A stretch of 32,042 nucleotides of DNA, taken from positions 1 through 32,042 of the forward strand of contig CANIXX010000007.1 in NCBI GenBank assembly GCA_947471115.1. Direction: 5' to 3'. How positions within the stretch are numbered: the stretch's first letter is position 1; every line of letters begins with the position of its first letter. The notes beneath the pieces were generated by a model. The model was given only the letters and a program-made list of their open reading frames with translations, ran no database searches and was not told the origin of the DNA. Below are positions 20,435 to 28,725 of this stretch, piece after piece. This DNA is from Opitutaceae bacterium (GTDB taxonomy: Bacteria > Verrucomicrobiota > Verrucomicrobiia > Opitutales > Opitutaceae). The translations under genes were made by a program, and so were the position numbers.

Positions 20435-21316
20435 CTAAGCGGCAAACCTTTGGCTTAGCCGAAGCGCCTCGCGGCTGATTTCGATGAGTTTTACCGACTT
20501 AATCCCGAGGGCATCGAGACAATCCTTGTTGAGCGCCGAGCCGCTTGGGTGATCTTGAAACGTGAAGCGGTTAATTTCAGCCAACGCTTCCGCAGTTTGT
20601 AGAACCAGCGCCAGAGGTGAGTCCTTTATAGAGGCGAACGGAGCGGCGGTTTTTTCAAGGGTGTCACTGACCGAGGGCGGAAGGCCCCATTCCCGCGTGA
20701 TGAAACCGGATGCAGCAAGGTGGTTCATTCCAAATGTCGCCTCCTCCCACTGGAGCAAGGAGCCGGCGTTACGCCACGCGCTTTTATCGACGCCGTTGAA
20801 ATTCTGTGCCGACCACTGGTTGAGGGCCAAGATGCCCAGCGGGCGCATGAGGCCCGAGAGGTAAGCGAGATTGGCGTCCAATTTGGCCTCTGTGGCGATG
20901 AGTTGGCAGGCAACGGCGTTAAAGCGAACGCTTTTGTTGAATTGCTCACTAGTGATTCCATAAGCGCGCAGTTGGACCGGGGCCCGGCCCTGCATGGTCG
21001 CGGTAGCGATGAGGCGTGCGACCTCACGCAGACCCACGCGCTGGAGCGCCTCCTCGATGGTGTTACAGCTGCGTGTGGTTTTGAAGTAGAAGGCGGTGTT
21101 GGCGATACGAATGAGCCGGGCCGTTAGCACCACGTCTAGACGAAGAATCTGGCCCACCTCGTGGATGGTGATCTGCGGGTTACTGATCGCGACATTGAGC
21201 AACCCCAGCAATTGCCCAGACGCGTTGAGTGAATCCGTGAGGCTCAACAGGCCCTCGTACGTGTGCCTCAAATGGGGCACGCCGCCGTTATACAGAGAAG
21301 TGGTGTAAGTAGGCAT
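20435..21316 (-). CDS. HDOD-domain protein
   Basis: The 293-residue product has an HDOD domain over about residues 20-230, a helical fold related to HD phosphohydrolases and usually found in signalling and stress proteins. Support comes from LLNVAISNPQITIHEVGQILRLDVVLTARLIRIANTAFY, NTIEEALQRVGLREVARL, and the block AYLSGLMRPLGILAL, where classical HD proteins would have a His-Asp pair. The HD metal ligands are absent, as is normal for HDOD. No receiver, GAF or GGDEF domain is attached, so it is a stand-alone protein. The start ATG is preceded by a hairpin AGAAGT/ACTTCT (21317-21333) which sits where the ribosome would bind. Confidence 0.85.
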   Translation of the reverse strand: MPTYTTSLYNGGVPHLRHTYEGLLSLTDSLNASGQLLGLLNVAISNPQITIHEVGQILRLDVVLTARLIRIANTAFYFKTTRSCNTIEEALQRVGLREVARLIATATMQGRAPVQLRAYGITSEQFNKSVRFNAVACQLIATEAKLDANLAYLSGLMRPLGILALNQWSAQNFNGVDKSAWRNAGSLLQWEEATFGMNHLAASGFITREWGLPPSVSDTLEKTAAPFASIKDSPLALVLQTAEALAEINRFTFQDHPSGSALNKDCLDALGIKSVKLIEISREALRLSQRFAA

Positions 21317-21720
21317 AGAAGTTCGCGACTTCTAGGACTGATCGGCCTGTTTCAAAAAAACTTTAGCTTTTTTGAGCTTTTATTTGTTACGATTACGTGT
21401 CGTAAGAAATTAACCGAAAAACACTAGCGTGATTATGTGCCTTCGGGTACGAGCACTCCTTCGCCTGTTTAACGCGGTGTTTTTTACAGCGCGATCAGCG
21501 GGTAAAAGTCCAAGTGGCTACCCCCAACAAGGATTAGTTTAGGATTCTGGCTAAATATAAGCAAAAAGTGGGCCGTTGTGCTTGTTTAGGCTGTTTTAGG
21601 CGAAAAAAAGCGACTACTGCGCATTTTTTGCCAGTGCCCCCGGGGCGTTTTACTGCGGAAGAGAGGTGGCCACAAAGGCGAATCGCAAGGGGGCGCCTGC
21701 GATTAACGTGCGGAGTTGTT
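21317..21720. other. Gene-free stretch with small hairpins
   Basis: No convincing gene lies in these 404 bases. The visible structure is AGAAGT/ACTTCT at 21317-21333 directly before the HDOD start, TCAAAAAA/TTTTTTGA at 21352-21375, and GTGCC-TTCG-GGTAC at 21437-21450, a cUUCGg-type tetraloop stem on the + strand. It probably carries the HDOD promoter; no riboswitch class was recognised. Confidence 0.45.
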
Positions 21721-22623
21721 TTACCGTGGCGCTATTGGGGTGGATTGGGCGTGGTTTACGCGGTGCAGTTGCCAAGAGTTCCAAAGGTTGTGCCAAAGAA
21801 TGTAGCAGGTGGGCCCGAGCGCCACGAGCGGGCTGGCGTAGGCGAGCGCCAAATACAGGGTGAAGCTGGTGTTCTTCTGGCCGAGCGATTGGCTGGCTTC
21901 GGGGCCGTAGCTGCGCCCGCCTATACAGCGGCCGAGTAAAAAATTCGCGACACACACGATGAGCGAAACGGCGGCTATTTCCGCCAGCACGAGGCGCGGG
22001 GTGTCGGCTTGTGTACGCAGGAAATGGGAGGCGTTTGCGGTGACCAAAAACAAAACCACGATCCATGCGCCATAGGACACGTCGCGCAGGCGGGACGGCC
22101 AATTGGCAGCACGCGGGTGCACTCGTCGTAGAATCAGCGCGACCGTGAGTGGGGCGAAAATGAGTAGGCCCACGCTGCCGGCAACGCGTCCATAAAGCGT
22201 GTTGTCACCAGCACCGAGCACCGCCGGAAGGATAACTGGTAGTGCCAGGGCGATACCGAGATTGGAGGCGATGAAGGCTGCCGTGACGTAGGTGACGTCG
22301 CGGCGCATGAAGCTGATAACCACCGGTGCGGCTGCTGCCGTGGGGGCGATACCGGCGAAAAAACCCGCCAATGCCACGTCGCGTCCGCCTATAACCCACC
22401 CGAGGCCGAGGCCGGCGAAGGCCATGAGAAAGTTAATTATTAAAAGGTAAACGTGGCTGCGGTGCAGGCTGAGATGGGTCCAGGAGGTGCCAAGAAAAAC
22501 TAAAAACAGCATGCCCATGATGAGCCAGCGGATCGCGTCAGCGGCGGCGTGGGCTTGGGGAATGAGCGCGCCGAGAAGGAATGCGACAAGAATGGCGGCG
22601 GTGCGGGCGAAGCCGGTGGACAT
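21721..22623 (-). CDS. Bile acid:sodium symporter (BASS)-like transporter
   Basis: The 300-residue product is a polytopic membrane protein with about nine or ten helices. It resembles the BASS/SBF family: the crossover region GFFAGIAPTAAAAPVVISFMRRD followed by AAFIASNLGIALALPVILP matches the pattern of the sodium-binding crossover helices. Members carry organic anions such as bile acids, pantothenate or keto acids with Na+; the substrate here cannot be told. The ORF track begins 62 codons upstream inside the protease gene; the ATG at 22623 starts with a hydrophobic segment MSTGFARTAAILVAFLLG and is preferred. It is last in a minus-strand run, 67 bases after the protease. Confidence 0.7.
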   Translation of the reverse strand: MSTGFARTAAILVAFLLGALIPQAHAAADAIRWLIMGMLFLVFLGTSWTHLSLHRSHVYLLIINFLMAFAGLGLGWVIGGRDVALAGFFAGIAPTAAAAPVVISFMRRDVTYVTAAFIASNLGIALALPVILPAVLGAGDNTLYGRVAGSVGLLIFAPLTVALILRRVHPRAANWPSRLRDVSYGAWIVVLFLVTANASHFLRTQADTPRLVLAEIAAVSLIVCVANFLLGRCIGGRSYGPEASQSLGQKNTSFTLYLALAYASPLVALGPTCYILWHNLWNSWQLHRVNHAQSTPIAPR

Positions 22624-22690
22624 GATGGTAAAGCAAGCAACCGGAGCCTCGCGCGGGTTGCAAGGGAGGCGTGTTTCCAACTTGAGCGCT

Positions 22691-24340
22691 TTACCGGCGC
22701 AGGTCGAACAGGCTGGCGCGGGTGTTGTTGGCCGGAACCGCATCGCTGACTCCCTGCGTCGGTTCCAGCTGGGTCCATAGCTCGATGGGCGCAGCGGCCG
22801 TAGTCGCATCGAGTGTCAAAACCACCGCAGTGCTGAGGCCCGGGGCGATGGCCGGTATCGCGTAGGTGGTGACACGGGCGTTGAGGTTAACCGTGAGAAC
22901 CTGCGCGGCCGAGGCGCGGGCGCTGCGGTTTTGCACGACAACTTCAAGAGCACCGGTTTCGGGGTTGTAGTGGTGACTGCTGATCGCGGTGTCGGTGCGC
23001 GTGTAGTCGTCGCGGGCCAGCGCCCAGCCGAGGTTGAGCGTGCCGTGTCCGTAGTGGGGATCGTCGCCAGCTGCGCCACCGTCGTCGGCGTGAGTTTGCA
23101 GAATCTCCACAGCTTGGGTGGCGGTGAGACCGGGAGTTTGCGACAGGATTACGGCGATCGCTCCGGCGATGACCGGGGCGCTGGCCGAGGTGCCGCTAAA
23201 AAGCGCGCGCTGCGGGTTGAGCCCGCCAGTCAGGATGCCGACACCGGGGGCCATGAGGTGCAGTTGTGGGCCGGAGTTGGAAAACGTGGCCTGCCGACCG
23301 GTGGCATCCGTTGACCCGACGGAGATGACGCGGGGATCGGCGGCGGGCCAGGCTAGGCGGTTGATGCCGTCGTTGCCGGCTGCCGCCACGATTACGACTC
23401 CGTGGGTGGTGGCGTAGGTGATGGCACGGTTAATGAGCTCCGTGGTGACCCGGCCGCCGAGGCTGAGGTTGATTAGCTGCGCGTCTGCATCGACGGCGGC
23501 GACAATGCCCTGACTCACGGTGAAGACGTCGCTTTTATTCTCGGTGTCGATCACGCGGATACTGAGCACACTGGCGGCCGGGGCGACTCCGGGGGCATCA
23601 GGAGCGGAACCGGCGGCGAGGGCGGCTACGGCGGTGCCGTGGTGGCCAGCCTCGCCAGTGCCCGCATAGCCTAGCCCGATGTCGAGGTAGCGCAGGCGGG
23701 CACCGAGAGTCGGATCGGGGGCGGCGCCGCCGTCGAGTATTGCGATGGTCACGCCCCGGCCCCAGGTGCGGGTGTCGGTGCCGACGGCTACGCCGAGAGT
23801 GGCGAGCAGTTGGTCGACGACGGCGACGGGGCGGCTGGCGATGCGCTCGGCGGAGGGCGGCGTCGGGGGAATGTCGATGAACGGGTTGGCGCTGACGCCG
23901 CCGAAGTCGGCGGCACGGGCAACCAGCTCGGCGGCAAATGTATCGTAGGCGCGGATGCGCACACGAAGGGCGAGGAGCGGATCAATGCGTCCGGTGATGA
24001 TGACGCCTGCGGGGGCTGCCCGGTCGAGGAAACGCTGGAAGCCGTCGAGGTCTTTAAAGAGAAGAATCGCCTCGTGGGCGCGCACGCCGGGGTGGGTTAG
24101 CAGGGAGGTGAGTTTACCGGAAAGGGCGGCGGTGCTGTTGATTGAAACCAGGTCGGCCTCGACGGGGGGAAGCGGGGAGGTCGCGGTGCTCGGCGAATCG
24201 AGGCGGGGCGGTGGCGGGTTGTTCGTGGAGGCAGGTGGTTCGGGTGCGGCGGGCGGGCGGTGGGTGAGCAGGAAGAGGCCGGCGAGCAGCAAAAGCCCTC
24301 CGACGATGGCGCTGCGGGTGTAGCTGCGTGGGCGGCTCAC
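22691..24340 (-). CDS. Subtilisin-like (S8) serine protease, membrane-anchored
   Basis: The 549-residue product starts with a signal-anchor helix at about residues 10-26 and a Pro-rich linker, so the catalytic part is exported. A prodomain-like region (about 60-175) precedes the peptidase S8 domain with a complete triad: D203 in IAILDGGA, H234 in HHGTAVA and S385 in FSGTSASAPV. The oxyanion Asn is in VAAAGNDG. A C-terminal beta-sandwich-like segment of about 100 residues (ALEVVVQNRSARASAAQV, VPANNTR) resembles a CARDB-type domain. The start is a GTG whose bases overlap the ung stop (GTGA), so it is coupled to ung translation. Targets are unknown; secreted maturation or scavenging are both possible. 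Confidence 0.9.
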   Translation of the reverse strand: MSRPRSYTRSAIVGGLLLLAGLFLLTHRPPAAPEPPASTNNPPPPRLDSPSTATSPLPPVEADLVSINSTAALSGKLTSLLTHPGVRAHEAILLFKDLDGFQRFLDRAAPAGVIITGRIDPLLALRVRIRAYDTFAAELVARAADFGGVSANPFIDIPPTPPSAERIASRPVAVVDQLLATLGVAVGTDTRTWGRGVTIAILDGGAAPDPTLGARLRYLDIGLGYAGTGEAGHHGTAVAALAAGSAPDAPGVAPAASVLSIRVIDTENKSDVFTVSQGIVAAVDADAQLINLSLGGRVTTELINRAITYATTHGVVIVAAAGNDGINRLAWPAADPRVISVGSTDATGRQATFSNSGPQLHLMAPGVGILTGGLNPQRALFSGTSASAPVIAGAIAVILSQTPGLTATQAVEILQTHADDGGAAGDDPHYGHGTLNLGWALARDDYTRTDTAISSHHYNPETGALEVVVQNRSARASAAQVLTVNLNARVTTYAIPAIAPGLSTAVVLTLDATTAAAPIELWTQLEPTQGVSDAVPANNTRASLFDLRR

Positions 24341-25038
24341 AGGGTCCAGTCCACCGGCGGGCGGCCGTGGGCGACGAGCAGGCGGTTGGCCTCGGCGAAG
24401 TGGTCGTTCGCGGCGAATTTATCGGCAGGCGGCAGGCGGTTTTGCGCCAAGGGCGAGGGGTGCTGGTCGGCCAAAATCATGTGGCGCGATGTGTCGATGT
24501 GCGCGCGGGCAGCGGCCTCGGCTTTGCCGCCCCAGAGCATAAAGACGACGAACGGCGACTCGGCTTGCACGAGGCGAAGGACGGCTTGGGTGAAGGGCTG
24601 CCAGCCGAGTTTGGCGTGGCTCATAGGTTCGCCCGAGCGCACCGAGAGAATGAGGTTAAGCAACAGCACGCCTTGGTGTGCCCACGGTTCAAGGTGGCCG
24701 GAGGCGGGCGCGGTCCAACCAGGGAAACTGCGTGCGAGGGACTGGTAGATGGCTTTGAGCGAGGCGGGCGTGCGCACCGTGGGCGGCACGGAAAAGGATA
24801 AGCCGTGGGCGTTGCCGGGGGTGGGGTAGGGGTCCTGGCCGAGGATAACGATTTTAACGTCGGCTGGGCGCACCAGTTCGAGGGCGCGGAAGAGGTTTTC
24901 GCGGGACGGGAAAACCGCGCCTTGGGCGTAGGCGGCGTCCACGGCGGCGGTGAGTTCGGTGAATTGCTCGCGGGTGTAGCCGTGGTCGAAAAGGGTTTTC
25001 CAGGCGGGCGGAAGGGGGAGAGTGGCGTCGGAATTCAT
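24337..25038 (-). CDS. ung: Uracil-DNA glycosylase, family 1
   Basis: Ung removes uracil from DNA and starts base-excision repair. The 233-residue product has normal length. Motif GQDPYPTPGNAHGLSFSV holds the catalytic D69; the His after the Tyr in E. coli (GQDPYH) is Pro here, a variant seen in other bacterial Ung proteins. The second motif reads HPSPLAQNR, with His as the other catalytic residue, and LLLNLILSVRSG provides the uracil-reading Asn region. The ORF track start is 54 codons upstream; the ATG at 25038 fits the family. It overlaps the S8 protease start by four bases and lies 25 bases after the L,D-transpeptidase gene. Confidence 0.95.
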   Translation of the reverse strand: MNSDATLPLPPAWKTLFDHGYTREQFTELTAAVDAAYAQGAVFPSRENLFRALELVRPADVKIVILGQDPYPTPGNAHGLSFSVPPTVRTPASLKAIYQSLARSFPGWTAPASGHLEPWAHQGVLLLNLILSVRSGEPMSHAKLGWQPFTQAVLRLVQAESPFVVFMLWGGKAEAAARAHIDTSRHMILADQHPSPLAQNRLPPADKFAANDHFAEANRLLVAHGRPPVDWTL

Positions 25039-25063
25039 GGAGTTAAGGGGCGCTGCGGGCGGG

Positions 25064-26197
25064 TTACGGCACCACGGTGACCGGCAAGCCGACCCAGGCG
25101 AGATCGAGCAGGCTGCGGGCATCCCAATTGGCCAAACGAAAACAGCCGTGGGACTCGGTGCGGCCAACTTGTTCAGGGGTCGGCGTGCCGTGCAGGCCAT
25201 AGCCGGGTCGGTCCAGCCCGATCCAAGCCACGCCGACTGGGTTGTTGGGGCCGGGCGGGAGCACCAGTTTACGGCCCAGCTCCTGCGCTTCGGCTGATTC
25301 AGGAAAGGTCGCAGGGTTAAACGTGTAGTCGGGGTCGGCGATCACGATGGTGACGTGCAGTTCACCGACCGGGCGTTTTTCCACATCGCGGGCGATGCTC
25401 ACCGGGAAGTGGGCGAGGACTTTTCCCGAGGCGTCCCGAGCCTGTAAAAGGCGCGCAGCCAAACGGATTTCGATCCGCGCGGCTTGGGTTAAAATCGGGG
25501 CGCGGGTCACGTCCGGCACGGTCAGGGGCGTGGCGGCAGTGAGCGTTGCCCAGTCCACGGCGGGGTTTAGCGTTTGGATAAAACGCGGGCTGGCGTGGGT
25601 GCGTTCAGCTAAAAGTTCGAGCGCGGTTTCGTGGGCGAGGGCGGTTTGCTGGGATTTCCCCAGCCAGGTTTTTGCGAGGGGCTGGAGGCTGGCGAGGTCG
25701 GCCTGCGCGAGTACGATCTGGGTGAGCGGCGGACGATCGAGTTGAAGCGCGGCGCGTGACTCGTCGTTGAGTTGACCTGTCTCGGGGAGGCCGAGGGATT
25801 GCTGGAACGCACGCAAAGCGCTGGCGGATTGATCTCCAGGGACGCCGTCGATGGAGCCGCTGGAAAACCCCAGGCGGGCCAGCGCGATTTGGGCTTCGAT
25901 CCAGGTCTCGATGGGGCGCGGGTAGGTGCGGGCTGGCGGGGGAGTGAATTCAACGAGTGGACGATTGGCCGTGGCGGGGGCGGGCGAGGGGGCGAGAAAG
26001 GGAGAGTCGAGTAAGGGCGATTTCGATTCGCTCGTTTCGGGGTGCTGCGGAGCGGGGGTGGTGGAGGCCAGTGTAGCGCGGTCGGGCAGGGTTGCGGCGA
26101 GGAGCAGGAGGCCGGCGGCGAAGCGGAAAACGTGGCGGCGGAAAGTCGCGAGTGGTTGCACGGGTATGGGATTGCCGAGAGCTTTCCGTGCAGCCAC
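25064..26197 (-). CDS. L,D-transpeptidase (YkuD) with peptidoglycan-binding domain
   Basis: L,D-transpeptidases make 3-3 crosslinks in peptidoglycan or attach proteins to it. The 377-residue product has a signal peptide (FRFAAGLLLLAATLP), a low-complexity linker, a PG_binding_1-type domain at about residues 97-152 (IALARLGFSSGSIDGVPGDQSASALRAFQQ) and a C-terminal YkuD domain. The catalytic motif HGTPTPEQVGRTESHGCFR is complete, with H336, H350 and C352. It acts in the cell envelope. The start used is a GTG at 26197; no better in-frame start was found. It is followed 25 bases later by ung, suggesting cotranscription. Confidence 0.93.
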   Translation of the reverse strand: MAARKALGNPIPVQPLATFRRHVFRFAAGLLLLAATLPDRATLASTTPAPQHPETSESKSPLLDSPFLAPSPAPATANRPLVEFTPPPARTYPRPIETWIEAQIALARLGFSSGSIDGVPGDQSASALRAFQQSLGLPETGQLNDESRAALQLDRPPLTQIVLAQADLASLQPLAKTWLGKSQQTALAHETALELLAERTHASPRFIQTLNPAVDWATLTAATPLTVPDVTRAPILTQAARIEIRLAARLLQARDASGKVLAHFPVSIARDVEKRPVGELHVTIVIADPDYTFNPATFPESAEAQELGRKLVLPPGPNNPVGVAWIGLDRPGYGLHGTPTPEQVGRTESHGCFRLANWDARSLLDLAWVGLPVTVVP

Positions 26198-26345
26198 GCC
26201 GGCGTCGAGGCGGTTTGTCGTGGCGGCAGGGTGACCGCATCGTCGTGATCGCCCACGGCCAGTGTGTCGCGCTCGTTGTCCTCAGGGGTGCCCTGAGAGT
26301 TGGGTCATCGAAGGCCCACCCCACCTCAACGGTCGTCGAAGTGAA

Positions 26346-26612
26346 TTAACTTTCCTCAAGCTCCACGCCTTGGGCGTGGAGGAACGGCACCAGCTCGGCC
26401 ACGCCGAAATCGGCCAGTATCTTCCCGTGCCAGTCGAGCGTGGGCGCCTTGGACTGGCCGGATTTTTTGACCATCGCGGCGTGCGCCTCACGGTCCACGC
26501 TGACATTTTGCTCCCGATACGGGATGCCGTGCGTTGCCATAAAACTGATGACCTCGGTGCACCAAGGGCAGCCGGGTTTCACGTAAAGAATTGGAAGCGG
26601 GGATGAGTTCAT
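26346..26612 (-). CDS. Glutaredoxin-family protein with CPWC active site
   Basis: The 88-residue product is a glutaredoxin/thioredoxin-fold protein, with ILYVKPGCPWCTEVISFM at the N terminus (C15 and C18) and the cis-Pro motif near SKAPTLDWHGKILADF. Such proteins reduce disulfides using glutathione or another low-molecular thiol. The ORF track start is 41 codons too early; the ATG at 26612 begins three to eight residues before the first strand and is preferred. Tail VPFLHAQGVELEES is normal. A 148-base gap with a CTCAGGG/CCCTGAG stem (26281-26297) separates it from the transpeptidase gene downstream. Confidence 0.85.
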   Translation of the reverse strand: MNSSPLPILYVKPGCPWCTEVISFMATHGIPYREQNVSVDREAHAAMVKKSGQSKAPTLDWHGKILADFGVAELVPFLHAQGVELEES

Positions 26613-26744
26613 GGGCCTAAAGGACGTATAGCCGAGGAAACCGCAACGCCGCGTCGCGGGAATTTCTCGTTCAACCCACACTCGCTCTCGCAACCGACAC
26701 GCGCTCAACCGGGGCCCGCGCAACCGCACGCTCACCCCGGACCC

Positions 26745-27476
26745 TCAACCGCCCTGATGCACGCGGGCGTTGGCCAGTCGCTCTGCCATGAGAGCTGCGA
26801 ACGCCTGCTTTTCGGGCCGGGTTTGCGGGTGCATGCGCGCAATCACCTCGGGCAGCTCCAGCCGCAACGGCGAGGTCGCCAAAAAATCCGCCGCCATCAC
26901 CGTCTGGCCGCGGGTGCAAAGGCCTGCATAGACGTGTAGCTCCAATTGCAGGCTCAGCGCCGCGTGTTCGCGGTGCAGGCCCAACGCCGCCAACACGAAA
27001 AGCAGCGCCTCGGCGGTCGAAAACTGCCGCTCACCCTGCTGCGTGCGCAGCCAGTAGCGGCTTTTGCCAGTCATCGGCAGGCTCACCCGCCTCCCCCAGC
27101 TTTCGACGTCCTTTTTCATGTCGGCCGCCTCGCCCCAGCTGCCGTCGAGCAGCATCACTTGCAACTGCTCCGGCGCCACGTCCTTCGGCATCGGCTCCCC
27201 CAAGGGGTGCAAAACCCATAGCTGTTTGTCCGGCCGGATGACTTGTGTGAGCGGCGGGACTGCGTCGTGGCGGTAAACGTGGGTGCGCGCCCCGGCGACA
27301 ACGCGCTGGATCAGGTGTCCGGTGCTGCTAGGCCGGTAAAACTCGCGCGTGTGCATGAGCACATCGACCGCCACCGGGCAGTCGACCCCGCGCAGCCCCT
27401 CGCACACGCACCAGCGCGGGATTTGCTGGCAGCGTGTGCAGCGCAAGGTGGGATGAAGGACGACGCTACGGGCCAT
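26745..27476 (-). CDS. DTW-domain tRNA-uridine aminocarboxypropyltransferase-like protein
   Basis: DTW-domain proteins such as TapT add an aminocarboxypropyl group to a uridine in tRNA, using S-adenosylmethionine. The 243-residue product has the N-terminal cysteine cluster CTRCQQIPRWCVCEGL (C13, C16, C23, C25), the DTW motif as DGSW at residues 111-114, and the downstream STAEALLFVLAALG block. The DTW threonine is Ser, a conservative change. It heads the minus-strand run and diverges from the SET-domain gene, with a 127-base gap. The exact tRNA site cannot be read from sequence. Confidence 0.88.
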   Translation of the reverse strand: MARSVVLHPTLRCTRCQQIPRWCVCEGLRGVDCPVAVDVLMHTREFYRPSSTGHLIQRVVAGARTHVYRHDAVPPLTQVIRPDKQLWVLHPLGEPMPKDVAPEQLQVMLLDGSWGEAADMKKDVESWGRRVSLPMTGKSRYWLRTQQGERQFSTAEALLFVLAALGLHREHAALSLQLELHVYAGLCTRGQTVMAADFLATSPLRLELPEVIARMHPQTRPEKQAFAALMAERLANARVHQGG

Positions 27477-27603
27477 TTCGCTGGGTTATCCGCCCCATGC
27501 CGCGCGATTACAAACTTTGTTATAAACCCGGGCCACTAGCCTCTGGGTTGGCCCTCTATTTGCTTTATTAACCCACCAACCACCCACCCCACCCCGTCCT
27601 TGT

Positions 27604-28212
27604 ATGGTTCATCCCGACACCGAGCTACGCTTTGTTAACGAGCACATCGGCTGGGGCGTTTTCGCCTCCCGCTCGCTGCCTAAGGGCACGATCGTCTGGG
27701 CGCTCGACCCCCTTGACCAGAAATTTACGGCGGCCCAAGTGGCCGCCTTGCCGACGCACGCCCAGGCCGCTCTGGAAAAGTACTCCTATATCGACGCCCG
27801 CGGCCGCCACATCCTGTGTTGGGACCACGGCCGATTTTTCAACCATTCCTGCACCGCCAACTGCCTGAGCCTAGGCTACGATTTTGAGCTGGCTGTGCGC
27901 GACATCGCCGCCGGTGAGGAGCTCACCGATGATTATGGCACGCTCAACCCGCTGGCGCCGTTCCCCTGCCTGTGCGGGGCGACGCAATGCCGGGGCGCGG
28001 TGCAACCCGACGACTTCACCCGCCTAGGCGACCGCTGGAATCGCCGCGCCCGCGACGCGTTTTTCCTGATTCCGACGGTGCCGCAACCGCTCTGGGACGT
28101 GCTCGGCGAGCGCGCCGAGATTGAGGCGGCCCTCGTGGACCCCAACCGCGTGCGCCCGATTCACGGGCATTACCACGCGCGGCGGGTCTCGCCGGTGTTG
28201 GCCGGAATTTGA
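27604..28212 (+). CDS. SET-domain protein-lysine methyltransferase
   Basis: SET enzymes methylate lysine side chains with S-adenosylmethionine. The 202-residue product carries the essential motifs: GWGVFASRSLPKGTIV at the start of the fold, RFFNHSCTANC (N80-C83), GEELTDDYG with Y111, and a post-SET zinc motif CLCGATQC (C122, C124, C129), which with C83 can bind zinc. A C-terminal tail of about 70 residues with WDVLGERAEIEAAL is not recognised. Bacterial SET proteins occur in PVC bacteria and Chlamydiae, where some modify histone-like proteins; the target here is unknown. It diverges from the DTW-domain gene. The ATG at 27604 lacks a Shine-Dalgarno site. Confidence 0.88.
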   Translation: MVHPDTELRFVNEHIGWGVFASRSLPKGTIVWALDPLDQKFTAAQVAALPTHAQAALEKYSYIDARGRHILCWDHGRFFNHSCTANCLSLGYDFELAVRDIAAGEELTDDYGTLNPLAPFPCLCGATQCRGAVQPDDFTRLGDRWNRRARDAFFLIPTVPQPLWDVLGERAEIEAALVDPNRVRPIHGHYHARRVSPVLAGI

Positions 28213-28217
28213 CCTCA

Positions 28218-28307
28218 CGACGTTCGCTTGCTGGCGAAGCGGGGCATTTTCTCTTTTGGTTCCACTGGAAAATTGCAGGAAAAGGGGAACCTTTCGCTTG
28301 AACGTCG
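28218..28307 (+). promoter_or_regulatory. Structured intergenic region before the CxxS glutaredoxin gene
   Basis: Three complementary segments nest: CGACGTTC 28218-28225 with GAACGTCG 28300-28307, GCGAA 28234-28238 with TTCGC 28293-28297, and GGTTCC 28258-28263 with GGAACC 28286-28291. The 3' side is almost continuous while the 5' side has open loops. Could be an RNA switch, a 3' end of the SET mRNA, or an operator. Strand is assumed from neighbours. Confidence 0.35.
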
Positions 28308-28325
28308 CGTAATCGGGCGTATCAA
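28298..28325 (+). promoter_or_regulatory. Candidate sigma-70 promoter
   Basis: TTGAAC and TATCAA at 16-base spacing each match four of six consensus positions, with the start codon of the glutaredoxin-like gene 32 bases beyond the -10. Its -35 box overlaps the 3' arm of the outer stem described above. Confidence 0.3.
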
Positions 28326-28357
28326 TTGGCCGGTTTTCCTCTCAACCTATCCTTCGC

Positions 28358-28693
28358 ATGCAAATCAAAGCCTATCTCAAACCCTCCTGTGGCTGGTCCA
28401 ACGGTGTTCGCACCATCATGCGCAAGTACAGCCTGCCCTTCGAGGACATCGACATCATCAACAACCGCGCCAACTACGCGGAGATGGTCCAAAAGTCCGG
28501 TCAGCCTCTCTCTCCCTGCGTTGAAATCGACGGCGTGATGCTGGCCGATATCTCCGGTGAAGAGGTGGAGAACTATATGCTTTCCAATAACTTGGTTAAG
28601 CCGACCGATGTCCCTGCCACCGCCCCAACCAACGCCGGGTGCACCGACGCCGAGCACGCCAAAATGGCGACCCAGACGGTACGCTTCTTTTGA
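28358..28693 (+). CDS. Glutaredoxin-like protein with CGWS active site
   Basis: The 111-residue product has a thioredoxin fold of glutaredoxin type: MQIKAYLKPSCGWSNGVRTIM carries a CxxS site (C11, S14), as in monothiol-style glutaredoxins, and QPLSPCVEIDGVMLADISGEEVENYM follows with the cis-Pro region. A Gly-Trp-Ser site differs from the CGFS of classical monothiol Grx, so an iron-sulfur role should not be assumed. A C-terminal tail of about 30 residues (TNAGCTDAEHAKMATQTVRFF) is extra, with one more Cys at 95. It stands alone, with a strong terminator after it and glutamate synthase next. Confidence 0.8.
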   Translation: MQIKAYLKPSCGWSNGVRTIMRKYSLPFEDIDIINNRANYAEMVQKSGQPLSPCVEIDGVMLADISGEEVENYMLSNNLVKPTDVPATAPTNAGCTDAEHAKMATQTVRFF

Positions 28694-28725
28694 GGCATGC
28701 TGGCCACCGTTTCGACGTTCCCACA

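Noticed and set aside
21568-21939. 123-residue + strand ORF in the gap after the HDOD gene
   Set aside because: Runs antisense into the BASS transporter gene, has no motif, and lacks a plausible translation start.
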